A stretch of 64,000 bases of DNA. It comes from Auanema rhodensis. Lineage: Eukaryota > Nematoda > Chromadorea > Rhabditida > Rhabditidae. The translations under genes were made by a program, and so were the position numbers. Positions 1 through 10,530 of the stretch are shown in pieces; positions within the stretch are counted from its first letter, which is position 1; each line of letters opens with the position of its first letter. The DNA lies in assembly GCA_964057225.1 (NCBI GenBank), contig OZ059894.1, forward strand, positions 2,666,001 through 2,730,000, in the 5' to 3' direction. A model generated the notes under the pieces. It saw only the letters and a list, made by a program, of their open reading frames with translations, was not told where the DNA came from and did no database searches.

Positions 1-3
1 GAC

Positions 4-20
4 ATTGTTATTCAACGAAA
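4..20 (-). other. Partial resemblance to the CENP-B box (first half only)
   Basis: Read on the minus strand, this stretch is TTTCGTTGAATAACAAT. It matches the first eight positions of the mammalian CENP-B box (TTTCGTTG) and the A at position 10 of the box, but the essential CGGG is absent (ACAA instead). About 10 of 17 positions agree. It is present in nearly every monomer. Changes such as GACAATG and GACGATG touch only its far end. A functional box is unlikely on these grounds, and the resemblance may be chance in AT-rich DNA. Confidence 0.25.
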
Positions 21-65
21 AAATTATTTCTTCAGGGTGAAAATCGAGGATATAAGTGTGAACAT

Positions 66-79
66 ATATCAGTTGATAT
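66..79 (+). other. 14-bp near-palindrome ATATCA-GT-TGATAT
   Basis: ATATCA and TGATAT are 6-bp inverted arms around a GT centre. In some monomers the centre is AT, giving the perfect 14-bp palindrome ATATCAATTGATAT (CAATTG at 43,235, 44,288, 47,447, 58,670, 59,723 and 63,233). In the ATAACTCGG subfamily the right arm is changed (TGATAA). The role is unknown. Confidence 0.7.
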
Positions 80-87
80 CTCGGTGC

Positions 88-138
88 ATTTTTAAGCTAG
101 CGCAAATCTGATAACACAGACCGACGCAGCTTAAAAAT
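88..138 (+). other. 51-nt compound hairpin in each monomer (shown in monomer 1)
   Basis: The left arm ATTTTTAAGCT (88-98) and right arm AGCTTAAAAAT (128-138) are perfect reverse complements. Inside them A99 is bulged, and GCG (100-102) pairs with CGC (125-127). A symmetric 3x3 internal loop follows (CAA 103-105, CGA 122-124). Then ATCTG (106-110) pairs with CAGAT (117-121) around the six-base loop ATAACA. Monomer 1 itself carries CAGAC instead of CAGAT at 117-121; most copies have CAGAT. Each later copy lies at its monomer start plus 87. This could extrude as a cruciform in DNA or fold in a transcript of either strand. That it forms in vivo is an inference. Frequent substitutions in the arms include CATTTCTAAG, CAGCTTGAAA and TTACAAATCC. 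Confidence 0.85.
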
Positions 139-175
139 CCGCATCGAATGCACTATACCACATTGAGAAACGCTC

Positions 176-283
176 AATACAAAAATTAGTTATGATCGTT
201 TGAAAAATGATGCATTAGTGTATGTTGAGTTTCCATGTACACTCAACATTGCTTCCAAAAACATTTTGACAAAAATTTTTTCG
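176..283 (+). repeat. Near-invariant core block of the monomer
   Basis: From AATACAAAAATTAG (176) to TTTTTTCG (283) almost all 182 copies read the same. The exceptions I noticed are AAAAAATAG (about 5,800, 7,910, 9,665, 11,420), GTTCGAAAA (about 6,868), CCAACAAC (about 2,362 and 3,766), ACAATCAAC (about 40,950 and 56,385), ACTAAAC (48,320, 49,021, 50,774), CCAAAAATAT (about 31,145), TCCGAAAAC (about 35,353) and a one-T deletion near 38,168. The neighbouring segments 20-175 and 284-345 carry most of the subfamily markers. An uneven spread of this kind is often read as a constrained binding or packaging element. These are counts by eye, not an alignment. Confidence 0.75.
222..249 (+). other. 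9-bp dyad with 10-nt loop, nearly invariant
   Basis: ATGTTGAGT (222-230) and ACTCAACAT (241-249) are perfect reverse complements around the loop TTCCATGTAC. A competing 5-bp pairing, GTGTA (218-222) with TACAC (238-242), uses overlapping bases. The element recurs in every complete monomer. The few arm changes I saw are ACAATCAAC at about 40,950 and 56,385, and ACTAAAC at 48,320, 49,021 and 50,774. Each mismatches one base of the right arm. The low variability suggests a constraint or recent homogenisation. The sequence alone does not say which. Confidence 0.85.
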
Positions 284-296
284 AAAAATTTCAAAA
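264..296 (+). other. TTCGAA-centred AT-rich near-palindrome
   Basis: TTTTTCGAAAAA (277-288) is a perfect 12-bp palindrome. With T276 bulged it extends by AAA (273-275) against TTT (289-291). Alternatively TTTTGA (264-269) can pair with TCAAAA (291-296). The 3' flank is a variable part of the monomer: CGAAAAATTTCAAAAT alternates with CGGAAAATTTCAAGAT and CGGAAAATTTTAAGAT in region B, and these break the palindrome at one base. Such A/T-run dyads are common in AT-rich satellites. No bound protein can be inferred. Confidence 0.7.
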
Positions 297-2106
297 TAAT
301 TTAGCAAAAAGTAGATGTTTTTAGATTCCTTTTTTCAAGGCGAAGACGATGGACATTGTTATTCAACGAAAAAATTAATTCTTCAGGGTGAAAATCGAGG
401 ATATAAGTGTGAACATATATCAGTTGATATCTCGGTGCATTTTTAAGCTAGCGCAAATCTGATAACACAGATCGACGCAGCTTACAAATCCGCATCGAAT
501 GCACTATACTACATTGAGAAACGCCTAATACAAAAATTAGTTATGATCGTTTGAAAAATGATGCATTAGTGTATGTTGAGTTTCCATGTACACTCAACAT
601 TGCTTCCAAAAACATTTTGACAAAAATTTTTTCGAAAAATTTCAAAATAATTTAGCGAAAAGTAGATGTTTTTAGATTCCTTTTTTCAAGGCAAAGACGA
701 TGGACATTGTTATTCAACGAAAAAATTAATTCTTCAGGGTGAAAATCGAGGATATAAGTGTGAACATATATCAGTTGATATCTCGGTGCATTTTTAAGCT
801 AGCGCAAATCTGATAACACAGATCGACGCAGCTTACAAATCCGCATCGAATGCACTATACTACATTAAGAAACGCCTAATACAAAAATTAGTTATGATCG
901 TTTGAAAAATGATGCATTAGTGTATGTTGAGTTTCCATGTACACTCAACATTGCTTCCAAAAACATTTTGACAAAAATTTTTTCGAAAAATTTCAAAATA
1001 ATTTAGCAAAAAGTAGATGTTTTTAGATTCCTTTTTTCAAGGCGAAGACGATGGACATTGTTATTCAACGAAAAAATTAATTCTTCAGGGTGAAAATCGA
1101 GGATATAAGTGTGATTTTATATCAGTTGATATCTCGGTGCATTTTTAAGCTAGCGCAAATCTGATAACACAGATCGACGCAGCTTAAAAATCCGCATCGA
1201 ATGCACTATACTACATTGAGAAACGCTTAATACAAAAATTAGTTATGATCGTTTGAAAAATGATGCATTAGTGTATGTTGAGTTTCCATGTACACTCAAC
1301 ATTGCTTCCAAAAACATTTTGACAAAAATTTTTTCGAAAAATTTCAAAATAATTTAGCAGAAAGTAGATGTTTTTAGATTCATTTTGTCAAGGCGAAGAC
1401 GATGGACATTGTTATTCAACGAAAAATTTAATTCTTCAGGGTGAAAATCGAGGATATAAGTGTGAACTTATATCAGTTGATATCTCGGTGCATTTTTAAG
1501 CTAGCGCAAATCTGATAACACAGATCGACGCAGCTTAAAAATCCGCATCGAATGCACTATTCTACTTTGAGAAACGCTCAATACAAAAATTAGTTATGAT
1601 CGTTTGAAAAATGATGCATTAGTGTATGTTGAGTTTCCATGTACACTCAACATTGCTTCCAAAAACATTTTGACAAAAATTTTTTCGGAAAATTTCAAGA
1701 TAATTTAGCAAAAAGTAGATGTTTTTAGATTCCTTTTTTCAAGGCAAAGACGATGGACATTGTTATTCAACGAAAAAATTAATTCTTCAGGGTGAAAATC
1801 GAGGATATAAGTGTGAACATATATCAGTTGATATCTCGGTGCATTTTTAAGCTAGCGCAAATCTGATAACACAGATCGACGCAGCTTAAAAATCCGCATC
1901 GAATGCACTATACTACATTGAGAAACGCTCAATACAAAAATTAGTTATGATCGTTTGAAAAATGATGCATTAGTGTATGTTGAGTTTCCATGTACACTCA
2001 ACATTGCTTCCAAAAACATTTTGACAAAAATTTTTTCGAAAAATTTCAAAATAATTTAGCAAAAAGTAGATGTTTTTAGATTCCTTTTTTCAAGGCGAAG
2101 ACGATG

Positions 2107-4254
2107 GACATTGTTATTCAACGAAAAAATTAATTCTTCAGGGTGAAAATCGAGGATATAAGTGTGATTTTATATCAGTTGATATCTCGGTGCATTTCTA
2201 AGCTAGCGCAAATCTGATAACACAGATCGACGCAGCTTAAAAATCCGCATCGAATGCACTATACTACATTGAGAAACGCTTAATACAAAAATTAGTTATG
2301 ATCGTTTGAAAAATGATGCATTAGTGTATGTTGAGTTTCCATGTACACTCAACATTGCTTCCAACAACATTTTGACAAAAATTTTTTCGAAAAATTTCAA
2401 AATAATTTAGCAAAAAGTAGATGTTTTTAGATTCCTTTTTTCAAGGCGAAGACGATGGACATTGTTATTCAACGAAAAAATTAATTCTTCAGGGTGAAAA
2501 TCGAGGATATAAGTGTGAACTTATATCAGTTGATATCTCAGTGCATTTTTAAGCTAGCGCAAATCTGATAACACAGATCGACGCAGCTTAAAAATCCGCA
2601 TCGAATGCACTATACTACATTGAGAAACGCTTAATACAAAAATTAGTTATGATCGTTTGAAAAATGATGCATTAGTGTATGTTGAGTTTCCATGTACACT
2701 CAACATTGCTTCCAAAAACATTTTGACAAAAATTTTTTCGAAAAATTTCAAAATAATTTAGCAAAAAGTAGATGTTTTTAAATACCTTTTTTTAAGGCAA
2801 AGACGATGGACATTGTTATTCAACGAAAAAATTATTTCTTCAGGGTGAAAATCGAGGATATAAGTGTGATTTTATATCAGTTGATATCTCGGTGCATTTC
2901 TAAGCTAGCGCAAATCTGATAACACAGATCGACGCAGCTTAAAAATCCGCATCGAATGCACTATTCTACATTGAGAAACGCTCAATACAAAAATTAGTTA
3001 TGATCGTTTGAAAAATGATGCATTAGTGTATGTTGAGTTTCCATGTACACTCAACATTGCTTCCAAAAACATTTTGACAAAAATTTTTTCGAAAAATTTC
3101 AAGATAATTTAGCGAAAAGTAGATGTTTTTAGATTCCTTTTTTCAAGGCGAAGACGATGGACATTGTTATTCAACGAAAAAATTAATTCTTCAGGGTGAA
3201 AATCGAGGATATAAGTGTGAACTTATATCAGTTGATATCTCGGTGCATTTCTAAGCTAGCGCAAATCTGATAACACAGATCGACGCAGCTTAAAAATCCG
3301 CATCGAATGCACTATACTACATTGAGAAACGCTTAATACAAAAATTAGTTATGATCGTTTGAAAAATGATGCATTAGTGTATGTTGAGTTTCCATGTACA
3401 CTCAACATTGCTTCCAAAAACATTTTGACAAAAATTTTTTCGAAAAATTTCAAAATAATTTAGCAAAAAGTAGATGTTTTTAGATTCCTTTTTTCAAGGC
3501 GAAGACGATGGACATTGTTATTCAACGAAAAAATTAATTCTTCAGGGTGAAAATCGAGGATATAAGTGTGATTTTATATCAGTTGATATCTCGGTGCATT
3601 TCTAAGCTAGCGCAAATCTGATAACACAGATCGACGCAGCTTAAAAATCCGCATCGAATGCACTATACTACATTGAAAAACGCTTAATACAAAAATTAGT
3701 TATGATCGTTTGAAAAATGATGCATTAGTGTATGTTGAGTTTCCATGTACACTCAACATTGCTTCCAACAACATTTTGACAAAAATTTTTTCGAAAAATT
3801 TCAAAATAATTTAGCAAAAAGTAGATGTTTTTAGATTCCTTTTTTCAAGGCGAAGACGATGGACATTGTTATTCAACGAAAAAATTAATTCTTCAGGGTG
3901 AAAATCGAGGATATAAGTGTGAACTTATATCAGTTGATATCTCAGTGCATTTTTAAGCTAGCGCAAATCTGATAACACAGATCGACGCAGCTTAAAAATC
4001 CGCATCGAATGCACTATACTACATTGAGAAACGCTTAATACAAAAATTAGTTATGATCGTTTGAAAAATGATGCATTAGTGTATGTTGAGTTTCCATGTA
4101 CACTCAACATTGCTTCCAAAAACATTTTGACAAAAATTTTTTCGAAAAATTTCAAAATAATTTAGCAAAAAGTAGATGTTTTTAAATACCTTTTTTTAAG
4201 GCAAAGACGATGGACATTGTTATTCAACGAAAAAATTATTTCTTCAGGGTGAAA
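2107..4254 (+). repeat. Two-monomer block repeated at a four-monomer step
   Basis: Monomers starting at 2,107 and 2,458 carry, in order, GATTTT plus CATTTCTAAG plus CCAACAAC, then GAACTT plus CTCAGTGC plus AAATACC. The same pair recurs at 3,511 and 3,862, which is 1,404 bp (4 x 351) downstream. Both pairs are followed by a monomer starting with AATTATTTC, and the order then diverges: 2,809 is GATTTT with AAGATAAT, while 4,213 is GAACTT with CATTTTGTC. CCAACAAC occurs only in these two monomers in the window, so they share a recent origin. The copy at 3,511 has a private TTGAAAAACGC change. Confidence 0.75.
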
Positions 4255-4563
4255 ATCGAGGATATAAGTGTGAACTTATATCAGTTGATATCTCGGTGCA
4301 TTTTTAAGCTAGCGCAAATCTGATAACACAGATCGACGCAGCTTAAAAATCCGCATCGAATGCACTATTCTACATTGAGAAACGCTCAATACAAAAATTA
4401 GTTATGATCGTTTGAAAAATGATGCATTAGTGTATGTTGAGTTTCCATGTACACTCAACATTGCTTCCAAAAACATTTTGACAAAAATTTTTTCGAAAAA
4501 TTTCAAAATAATTTAGCAGAAAATAGATGTTTTTAGATTCATTTTGTCAAGGCGAAGACGATA

Positions 4564-6318
4564 AACATTGTTATTCAACGAAAAATTTAATTCTTCAGGG
4601 TGAAAATCGAGGATATAAGTGTGAACTTATATCAGTTGATATCTCGGTGCATTTTTAAGCTAGCGCAAATCTGATAACACAGATCGACGCAGCTTAAAAA
4701 TCCGCATCGAATGCACTATACTACATTGAGAAACGCTCAATACAAAAATTAGTTATGATCGTTTGAAAAATGATGCATTAGTGTATGTTGAGTTTCCATG
4801 TACACTCAACATTGCTTCCAAAAACATTTTGACAAAAATTTTTTCGAAAAATTTCAGAATAATTTAGCAAAAAGTAGATGTTTTTAGATTCCTTTTTTCA
4901 AGGCGAAGACGATGGACATTGTTATTCAACGAAAAAATTAATTCTTCAGGGTGAAAATCGAGGATATAAGTGTGATTTTATATCAGTTGATATCTCGGTG
5001 CATTTTTAAGCTAGCGCAAATCTGATAACACAGATCGACGCAGCTTAAAAATCCGCATCGAATGCACTATACTACATTGAGAAACGCTTAATACAAAAAT
5101 TAGTTATGATCGTTTGAAAAATGATGCATTAGTGTATGTTGAGTTTCCATGTACACTCAACATTGCTTCCAAAAACATTTTGACAAAAATTTTTTCGAAA
5201 AATTTCAAAATAATTTAGCAAAAAGTAGATGTTTTTAGATTCCTTTTTTCAAGGCGAAGACGATGGACATTGTTATTCAACGAAAAAATTAATTCTTCAG
5301 GGTGAAAATCGAGGATATAAGTGTGATTTTATATCAGTTGATATCTCGGTGCATTTCTAAGCTAGCGCAAATCTGATAACACAGATCGACGCAGCTTAAA
5401 AATCCGCATCGAATGCACTATACTACATTGAGAAACGCTTAATACAAAAATTAGTTATGATCGTTTGAAAAATGATGCATTAGTGTATGTTGAGTTTCCA
5501 TGTACACTCAACATTGCTTCCAAAAACATTTTGACAAAAATTTTTTCGAAAAATTTCAAAATAATTTAGCAAAAAGTAGATGTTTTTAGATTCCTTTTTT
5601 CAAGGCGAAGACGATGGACATTGTTATTCAACGAAAAAATTAATTCTTCAGGGTGAAAATCGAGGATATAAGTGTGAACTTATATCAGTTGATATCTCAG
5701 TGCATTTTTAAGCTAGCGCAAATCTGATAACACAGATCGACGCAGCTTAAAAATCCGCATCGAATGCACTATACTACATTGAGAAACGCTTAATACAAAA
5801 AATAGTTATGATCGTTTGAAAAATGATGCATTAGTGTATGTTGAGTTTCCATGTACACTCAACATTGCTTCCAAAAACATTTTGACAAAAATTTTTTCGA
5901 AAAATTTCAAAATAATTTAGCAAAAAGTAGATGTTTTTAGATACCTTTTTTTAAGGCAAAGACGATGGACATTGTTATTCAACGAAAAAATTATTTCTTC
6001 AGGGTGAAAATCGAGGATATAAGTGTAAACTTATATCAGTTGATATCTCGGTGCATTTTTAAGCTAGCGCAAATCTGATAACACAGATCGACGCAGCTTA
6101 AAAATCCGCATCGAATGCACTATTCTACATTGAGAAACGCTCAATACAAAAATTAGTTATGATCGTTTGAAAAATGATGCATTAGTGTATGTTGAGTTTC
6201 CATGTACACTCAACATTGCTTCCAAAAACATTTTGACAAAAATTTTTTCGAAAAATTTCAAAATAATTTAGCAGAAAATAGATGTTTTTAGATTCATTTT
6301 GTCAAGGCGAAGACGATG
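4564..6318 (+). repeat. Five-monomer block, copy 1 (pairs with 10,180-11,934)
   Basis: Marker order: AATTTAATTC/GCTCAAT/CAGAATAAT, GATTTT, GATTTT/CATTTCTAAG, CTCAGTGC/AAAAAATAG/AGATACC, GTAAAC/TTCTAC/CAGAAAATAG/CATTTTGTC. The identical order is found 5,616 bp (16 monomers) downstream. The rare junction GACGATAAACATTG, in place of GACGATGGACATTG, precedes both blocks (ATAAAC at 4,561 and 10,177) and I saw it nowhere else. This is a displaced rather than adjacent copy. Confidence 0.75.
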
Positions 6319-7020
6319 GACATTGTTATTCAACGAAAAATTTAATTCTTCAGGGTGAAAATCGAGGATATAAGTGTGAACTTATATCAGTTGATATCTC
6401 GGTGCATTTTTAAGCTAGCGCAAATCTGATAACACAGATCGACGCAGCTTAAAAATCCGCATCGAATGCACTATACTACATTGAGAAACGCTTAATACAA
6501 AAATTAGTTATGATCGTTTGAAAAATGATGCATTAGTGTATGTTGAGTTTCCATGTACACTCAACATTGCTTCCAAAAACATTTTGACAAAAATTTTTTC
6601 GAAAAATTTCAGAATAATTTAGCAAAAAGTAGATGTTTTTAGATTCCTTTTTTCAAGGCGAAGACGATGGACATTGTTATTCAACGAAAAAATTAATTCT
6701 TCAGGGTGAAAATCGAGGATATAAGTGTGATTTTATATCAGTTGATATCTCGGTGCATTTTTAAGCTAGCGCAAATCTGATAACACAGATCGACGCAGCT
6801 TAAAAATCCGCATCGAATGCACTATACTACATTGAGAAACGCTTAATACAAAAATTAGTTATGATCGTTCGAAAAATGATGCATTAGTGTATGTTGAGTT
6901 TCCATGTACACTCAACATTGCTTCCAAAAACATTTTGACAAAAATTTTTTCGAAAAATTTCAAAATAATTTAGCAAAAAGTAGATGTTTTTAGATTCCTT
7001 TTTTCAAGGCGAAGACGATG

Positions 7021-10000
7021 GACATTGTTATTCAACGAAAAAATTAATTCTTCAGGGTGAAAATCGAGGATATAAGTGTGATTTTATATCAGTTGATATC
7101 TCGGTGCATTTCTAAGCTAGCGCAAATCTGATAACACAGATCGACGCAGCTTAAAAATCCGCATCGAATGCACTATACTACATTGAGAAACGCTTAATAC
7201 AAAAATTAGTTATGATCGTTTGAAAAATGATGCATTAGTGTATGTTGAGTTTCCATGTACACTCAACATTGCTTCCAAAAACATTTTGACAAAAATTTTT
7301 TCGAAAAATTTCAAGATAATTTAGCGAAAAGTAGATGTTTTTAGATTCCTTTTTTCAAGGCGAAGACGATGGACATTGTTATTCAACGAAAAAATTAATT
7401 CTTCAGGGTGAAAATCGAGGATATAAGTGTGAACTTATATCAGTTGATATCTCGGTGCATTTCTAAGCTAGCGCAAATCTGATAACACAGATCGACACAG
7501 CTTGAAAATCCGCATCGAATGCACTATACTACATTGAGAAACGCTTAATACAAAAATTAGTTATGATCGTTTGAAAAATGATGCATTAGTGTATGTTGAG
7601 TTTCCATGTACACTCAACATTGCTTCCAAAAACATTTTGACAAAAATTTTTTCGAAAAATTTCAAAATAATTTAGCAAAAAGTAGATGTTTTTAGATTCC
7701 TTTTTTCAAGGCGAAGACGATGGACATTGTTATTCAACGAAAAAATTAATTCTTCAGGGTGAAAATCGAGGATATAAGTGTGAACTTATATCAGTTGATA
7801 TCTCAGTGCATTTTTAAGCTAGCGCAAATCTGATAACACAGATCGACGCAGCTTAAAAATCCGCATCGAATGCACTATACTACATTGAGAAACGCTTAAT
7901 ACAAAAAATAGTTATGATCGTTTGAAAAATGATGCATTAGTGTATGTTGAGTTTCCATGTACACTCAACATTGCTTCCAAAAACATTTTGACAAAAATTT
8001 TTTCGAAAAATTTCAAAATAATTTAGCAAAAAGTAGATGTTTTTAGATACCTTTTTTTAAGGCAAAGACGATGGACATTGTTATTCAACGAAAAAATTAT
8101 TTCTTCAGGGTGAAAATCGAGGATATAAGTGTAAACTTATATCAGTTGATATCTCGGTGCATTTTTAAGCTAGCGCAAATCTGATAACACAGATCGACGC
8201 AGCTTAAAAATCCGCATCGAATGCACTATTCTACATTGAGAAACGCTCAATACAAAAATTAGTTATGATCGTTTGAAAAATGATGCATTAGTGTATGTTG
8301 AGTTTCCATGTACACTCAACATTGCTTCCAAAAACATTTTGACAAAAATTTTTTCGAAAAATTTCAAAATAATTTAGCAAAAAGTAGATGTTTTTAGATA
8401 CCTTTTTTTAAGGCAAAGACGATGGACATTGTTATTCAACGAAAAAATTATTTCTTCAGGGTGAAAATCGAGGATATAAGTGTAAACTTATATCAGTTGA
8501 TATCTCGGTGCATTTTTAAGCTAGCGCAAATCTGATAACACAGATCGACGCAGCTTAAAAATCCGCATCGAATGCACTATACTACATTGAGAAACGCTTA
8601 ATACAAAAATTAGTTATGATCGTTTGAAAAATGATGCATTAGTGTATGTTGAGTTTCCATGTACACTCAACATTGCTTCCAAAAACATTTTGACAAAAAT
8701 TTTTTCGAAAAATTTCAAAATAATTTAGCAAAAAGTAGATGTTTTTAGATTCCTTTTTTCAAGGCGAAGACGATGGACATTGTTATTCAACGAAAAAATT
8801 AATTCTTCAGGGTGAAAATCGAGGATATAAGTGTGATTTTATATCAGTTGATATCTCGGTGCATTTCTAAGCTAGCGCAAATCTGATAACACAGATCGAC
8901 GCAGCTTAAAAATCCGCATCGAATGCACTATACTACATTGAGAAACGCTTAATACAAAAATTAGTTATGATCGTTTGAAAAATGATGCATTAGTGTATGT
9001 TGAGTTTCCATGTACACTCAACATTGCTTCCAAAAACATTTTGACAAAAATTTTTTCGAAAAATTTCAAGATAATTTAGCGAAAAGTAGATGTTTTTAGA
9101 TTCCTTTTTTCAAGGCGAAGACGATGGACATTGTTATTCAACGAAAAAATTAATTCTTCAGGGTGAAAATCGAGGATATAAGTGTGAACTTATATCAGTT
9201 GATATCTCGGTGCATTTCTAAGCTAGCGCAAATCTGATAACACAGATCGACACAGCTTGAAAATCCGCATCGAATGCACTATACTACATTGAGAAACGCT
9301 TAATACAAAAATTAGTTATGATCGTTTGAAAAATGATGCATTAGTGTATGTTGAGTTTCCATGTACACTCAACATTGCTTCCAAAAACATTTTGACAAAA
9401 ATTTTTTCGAAAAATTTCAAAATAATTTAGCAAAAAGTAGATGTTTTTAGATTCCTTTTTTCAAGGCGAAGACGATGGACATTGTTATTCAACGAAAAAA
9501 TTAATTCTTCAGGGTGAAAATCGAGGATATAAGTGTGAACTTATATCAGTTGATATCTCAGTGCATTTTTAAGCTAGCGCAAATCTGATAACACAGATCG
9601 ACGCAGCTTAAAAATCCGCATCGAATGCACTATACTACATTGAGAAACGCTTAATACAAAAAATAGTTATGATCGTTTGAAAAATGATGCATTAGTGTAT
9701 GTTGAGTTTCCATGTACACTCAACATTGCTTCCAAAAACATTTTGACAAAAATTTTTTCGAAAAATTTCAAAATAATTTAGCAAAAAGTAGATGTTTTTA
9801 GATACCTTTTTTTAAGGCAAAGACGATGGACATTGTTATTCAACGAAAAAATTATTTCTTCAGGGTGAAAATCGAGGATATAAGTGTAAACTTATATCAG
9901 TTGATATCTCGGTGCATTTTTAAGCTAGCGCAAATCTGATAACACAGATCGACGCAGCTTAAAAATCCGCATCGAATGCACTATTCTACATTGAGAAACG

Positions 10001-10530
10001 CTCAATACAAAAATTAGTTATGATCGTTTGAAAAATGATGCATTAGTGTATGTTGAGTTTCCATGTACACTCAACATTGCTTCCAAAAACATTTTGACAA
10101 AAATTTTTTCGAAAAATTTCAAAATAATTTAGCAGAAAATAGATGTTTTTAGATTCATTTTGTCAAGGCGAAGACGATAAACATTGTTATTCAACGAAAA
10201 ATTTAATTCTTCAGGGTGAAAATCGAGGATATAAGTGTGAACTTATATCAGTTGATATCTCGGTGCATTTTTAAGCTAGCGCAAATCTGATAACACAGAT
10301 CGACGCAGCTTAAAAATCCGCATCGAATGCACTATACTACATTGAGAAACGCTCAATACAAAAATTAGTTATGATCGTTTGAAAAATGATGCATTAGTGT
10401 ATGTTGAGTTTCCATGTACACTCAACATTGCTTCCAAAAACATTTTGACAAAAATTTTTTCGAAAAATTTCAGAATAATTTAGCAAAAAGTAGATGTTTT
10501 TAGATTCCTTTTTTCAAGGCGAAGACGATG
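7021..10530 (+). repeat. Tandem duplication at a five-monomer (1,755-bp) step
   Basis: The marker order GATTTT/CATTTCTAAG/AAGATAAT, GAACTT/CACAGCTTGA, CTCAGTGC/AAAAAATAG/AGATACC, GTAAAC/TTCTAC at 7,021-8,424 recurs at 8,776-10,179. The rare CACAGCTTGA falls at 7,496 and 9,251, exactly 1,755 apart. The last monomer of the set differs at its 3' end: CAAAAAGTAG/AGATACC at 8,074, CAGAAAATAG/CATTTTGTC at 9,829. The monomer at 8,425 joins a GTAAAC 5' part to a TACTAC/GCTTAAT/AGATTCC 3' part, the type seen at 6,670. It is probably a recombination product. Confidence 0.75.

Larger units (their letters stand above)
1..351 (+). repeat. Reference monomer (monomer 1) defining the coordinates used here
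   Basis: The register is set so that GACATTG is position 1 and the final ATG is 349-351. Landmarks: A-tract 18-23; near-palindrome 66-79; hairpin 88-138 with an NheI-like GCTAGC at 96-101; GCAT-CGA-ATGC at 141-151; near-invariant block 176-283; dyad 222-249; TTCGAA palindrome centred at 282-283; A/T tracts at 306-310, 318-322 and 330-335. Common variable sites are AATTAATTC or AATTATTTC near 22-30; GAACTTATATC, GAACATATATC or GATTTTATATC near 60-70; CATTTTTAAG or CATTTCTAAG near 87-96; GATCGACGC or GATCGATGC near 119-127; TACTAC, TTCTAC or TATTAC near 154-160; GCTTAAT, GCTCAAT or GCCTAAT near 172-178; CAAAATAAT, CAGAATAAT or CAAGATAAT near 292-300; and AGATTCC, AGATTTC or AGATACC near 323-329. 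Starts are 1+351k for k = 0 to 84. Confidence 0.97.

Noticed and set aside
96-101. GCTAGC, GATATC and TTCGAA as functional sites
   Set aside because: These are short palindromes that match common restriction sites. They are useful as once-per-monomer markers but give no evidence of function.
101-127. Hammerhead ribozyme, prompted by CTGATAA in the hairpin loop
   Set aside because: The catalytic core needs CUGANGA with a following GAAA. Here the G is replaced by A (CTGATAA) and no GAAA stands in the right place between stems. Satellite hammerheads do exist in other taxa, so it was worth checking.
222-291. Rho-independent terminators or bacterial promoters suggested by dyads followed by T-runs
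   Set aside because: The context is a eukaryote-like satellite without genes. T-runs and dyads recur in each monomer as part of AT-rich repeat sequence.
1-351. Assignment to a named insect satellite such as the Tribolium 360-bp or Drosophila 359-bp family
   Set aside because: Length and AT content are similar, but I could not confirm sequence identity without a search, so no family name is given.
349-462. Short ATG frame from the monomer end into the next monomer (MDIV start)
   Set aside because: In most monomers AATTAATTC puts a TAA after eight codons past the ATG. Only AATTATTTC variants extend it, to about 37 codons. It is repeated satellite sequence with no sign of coding constraint.
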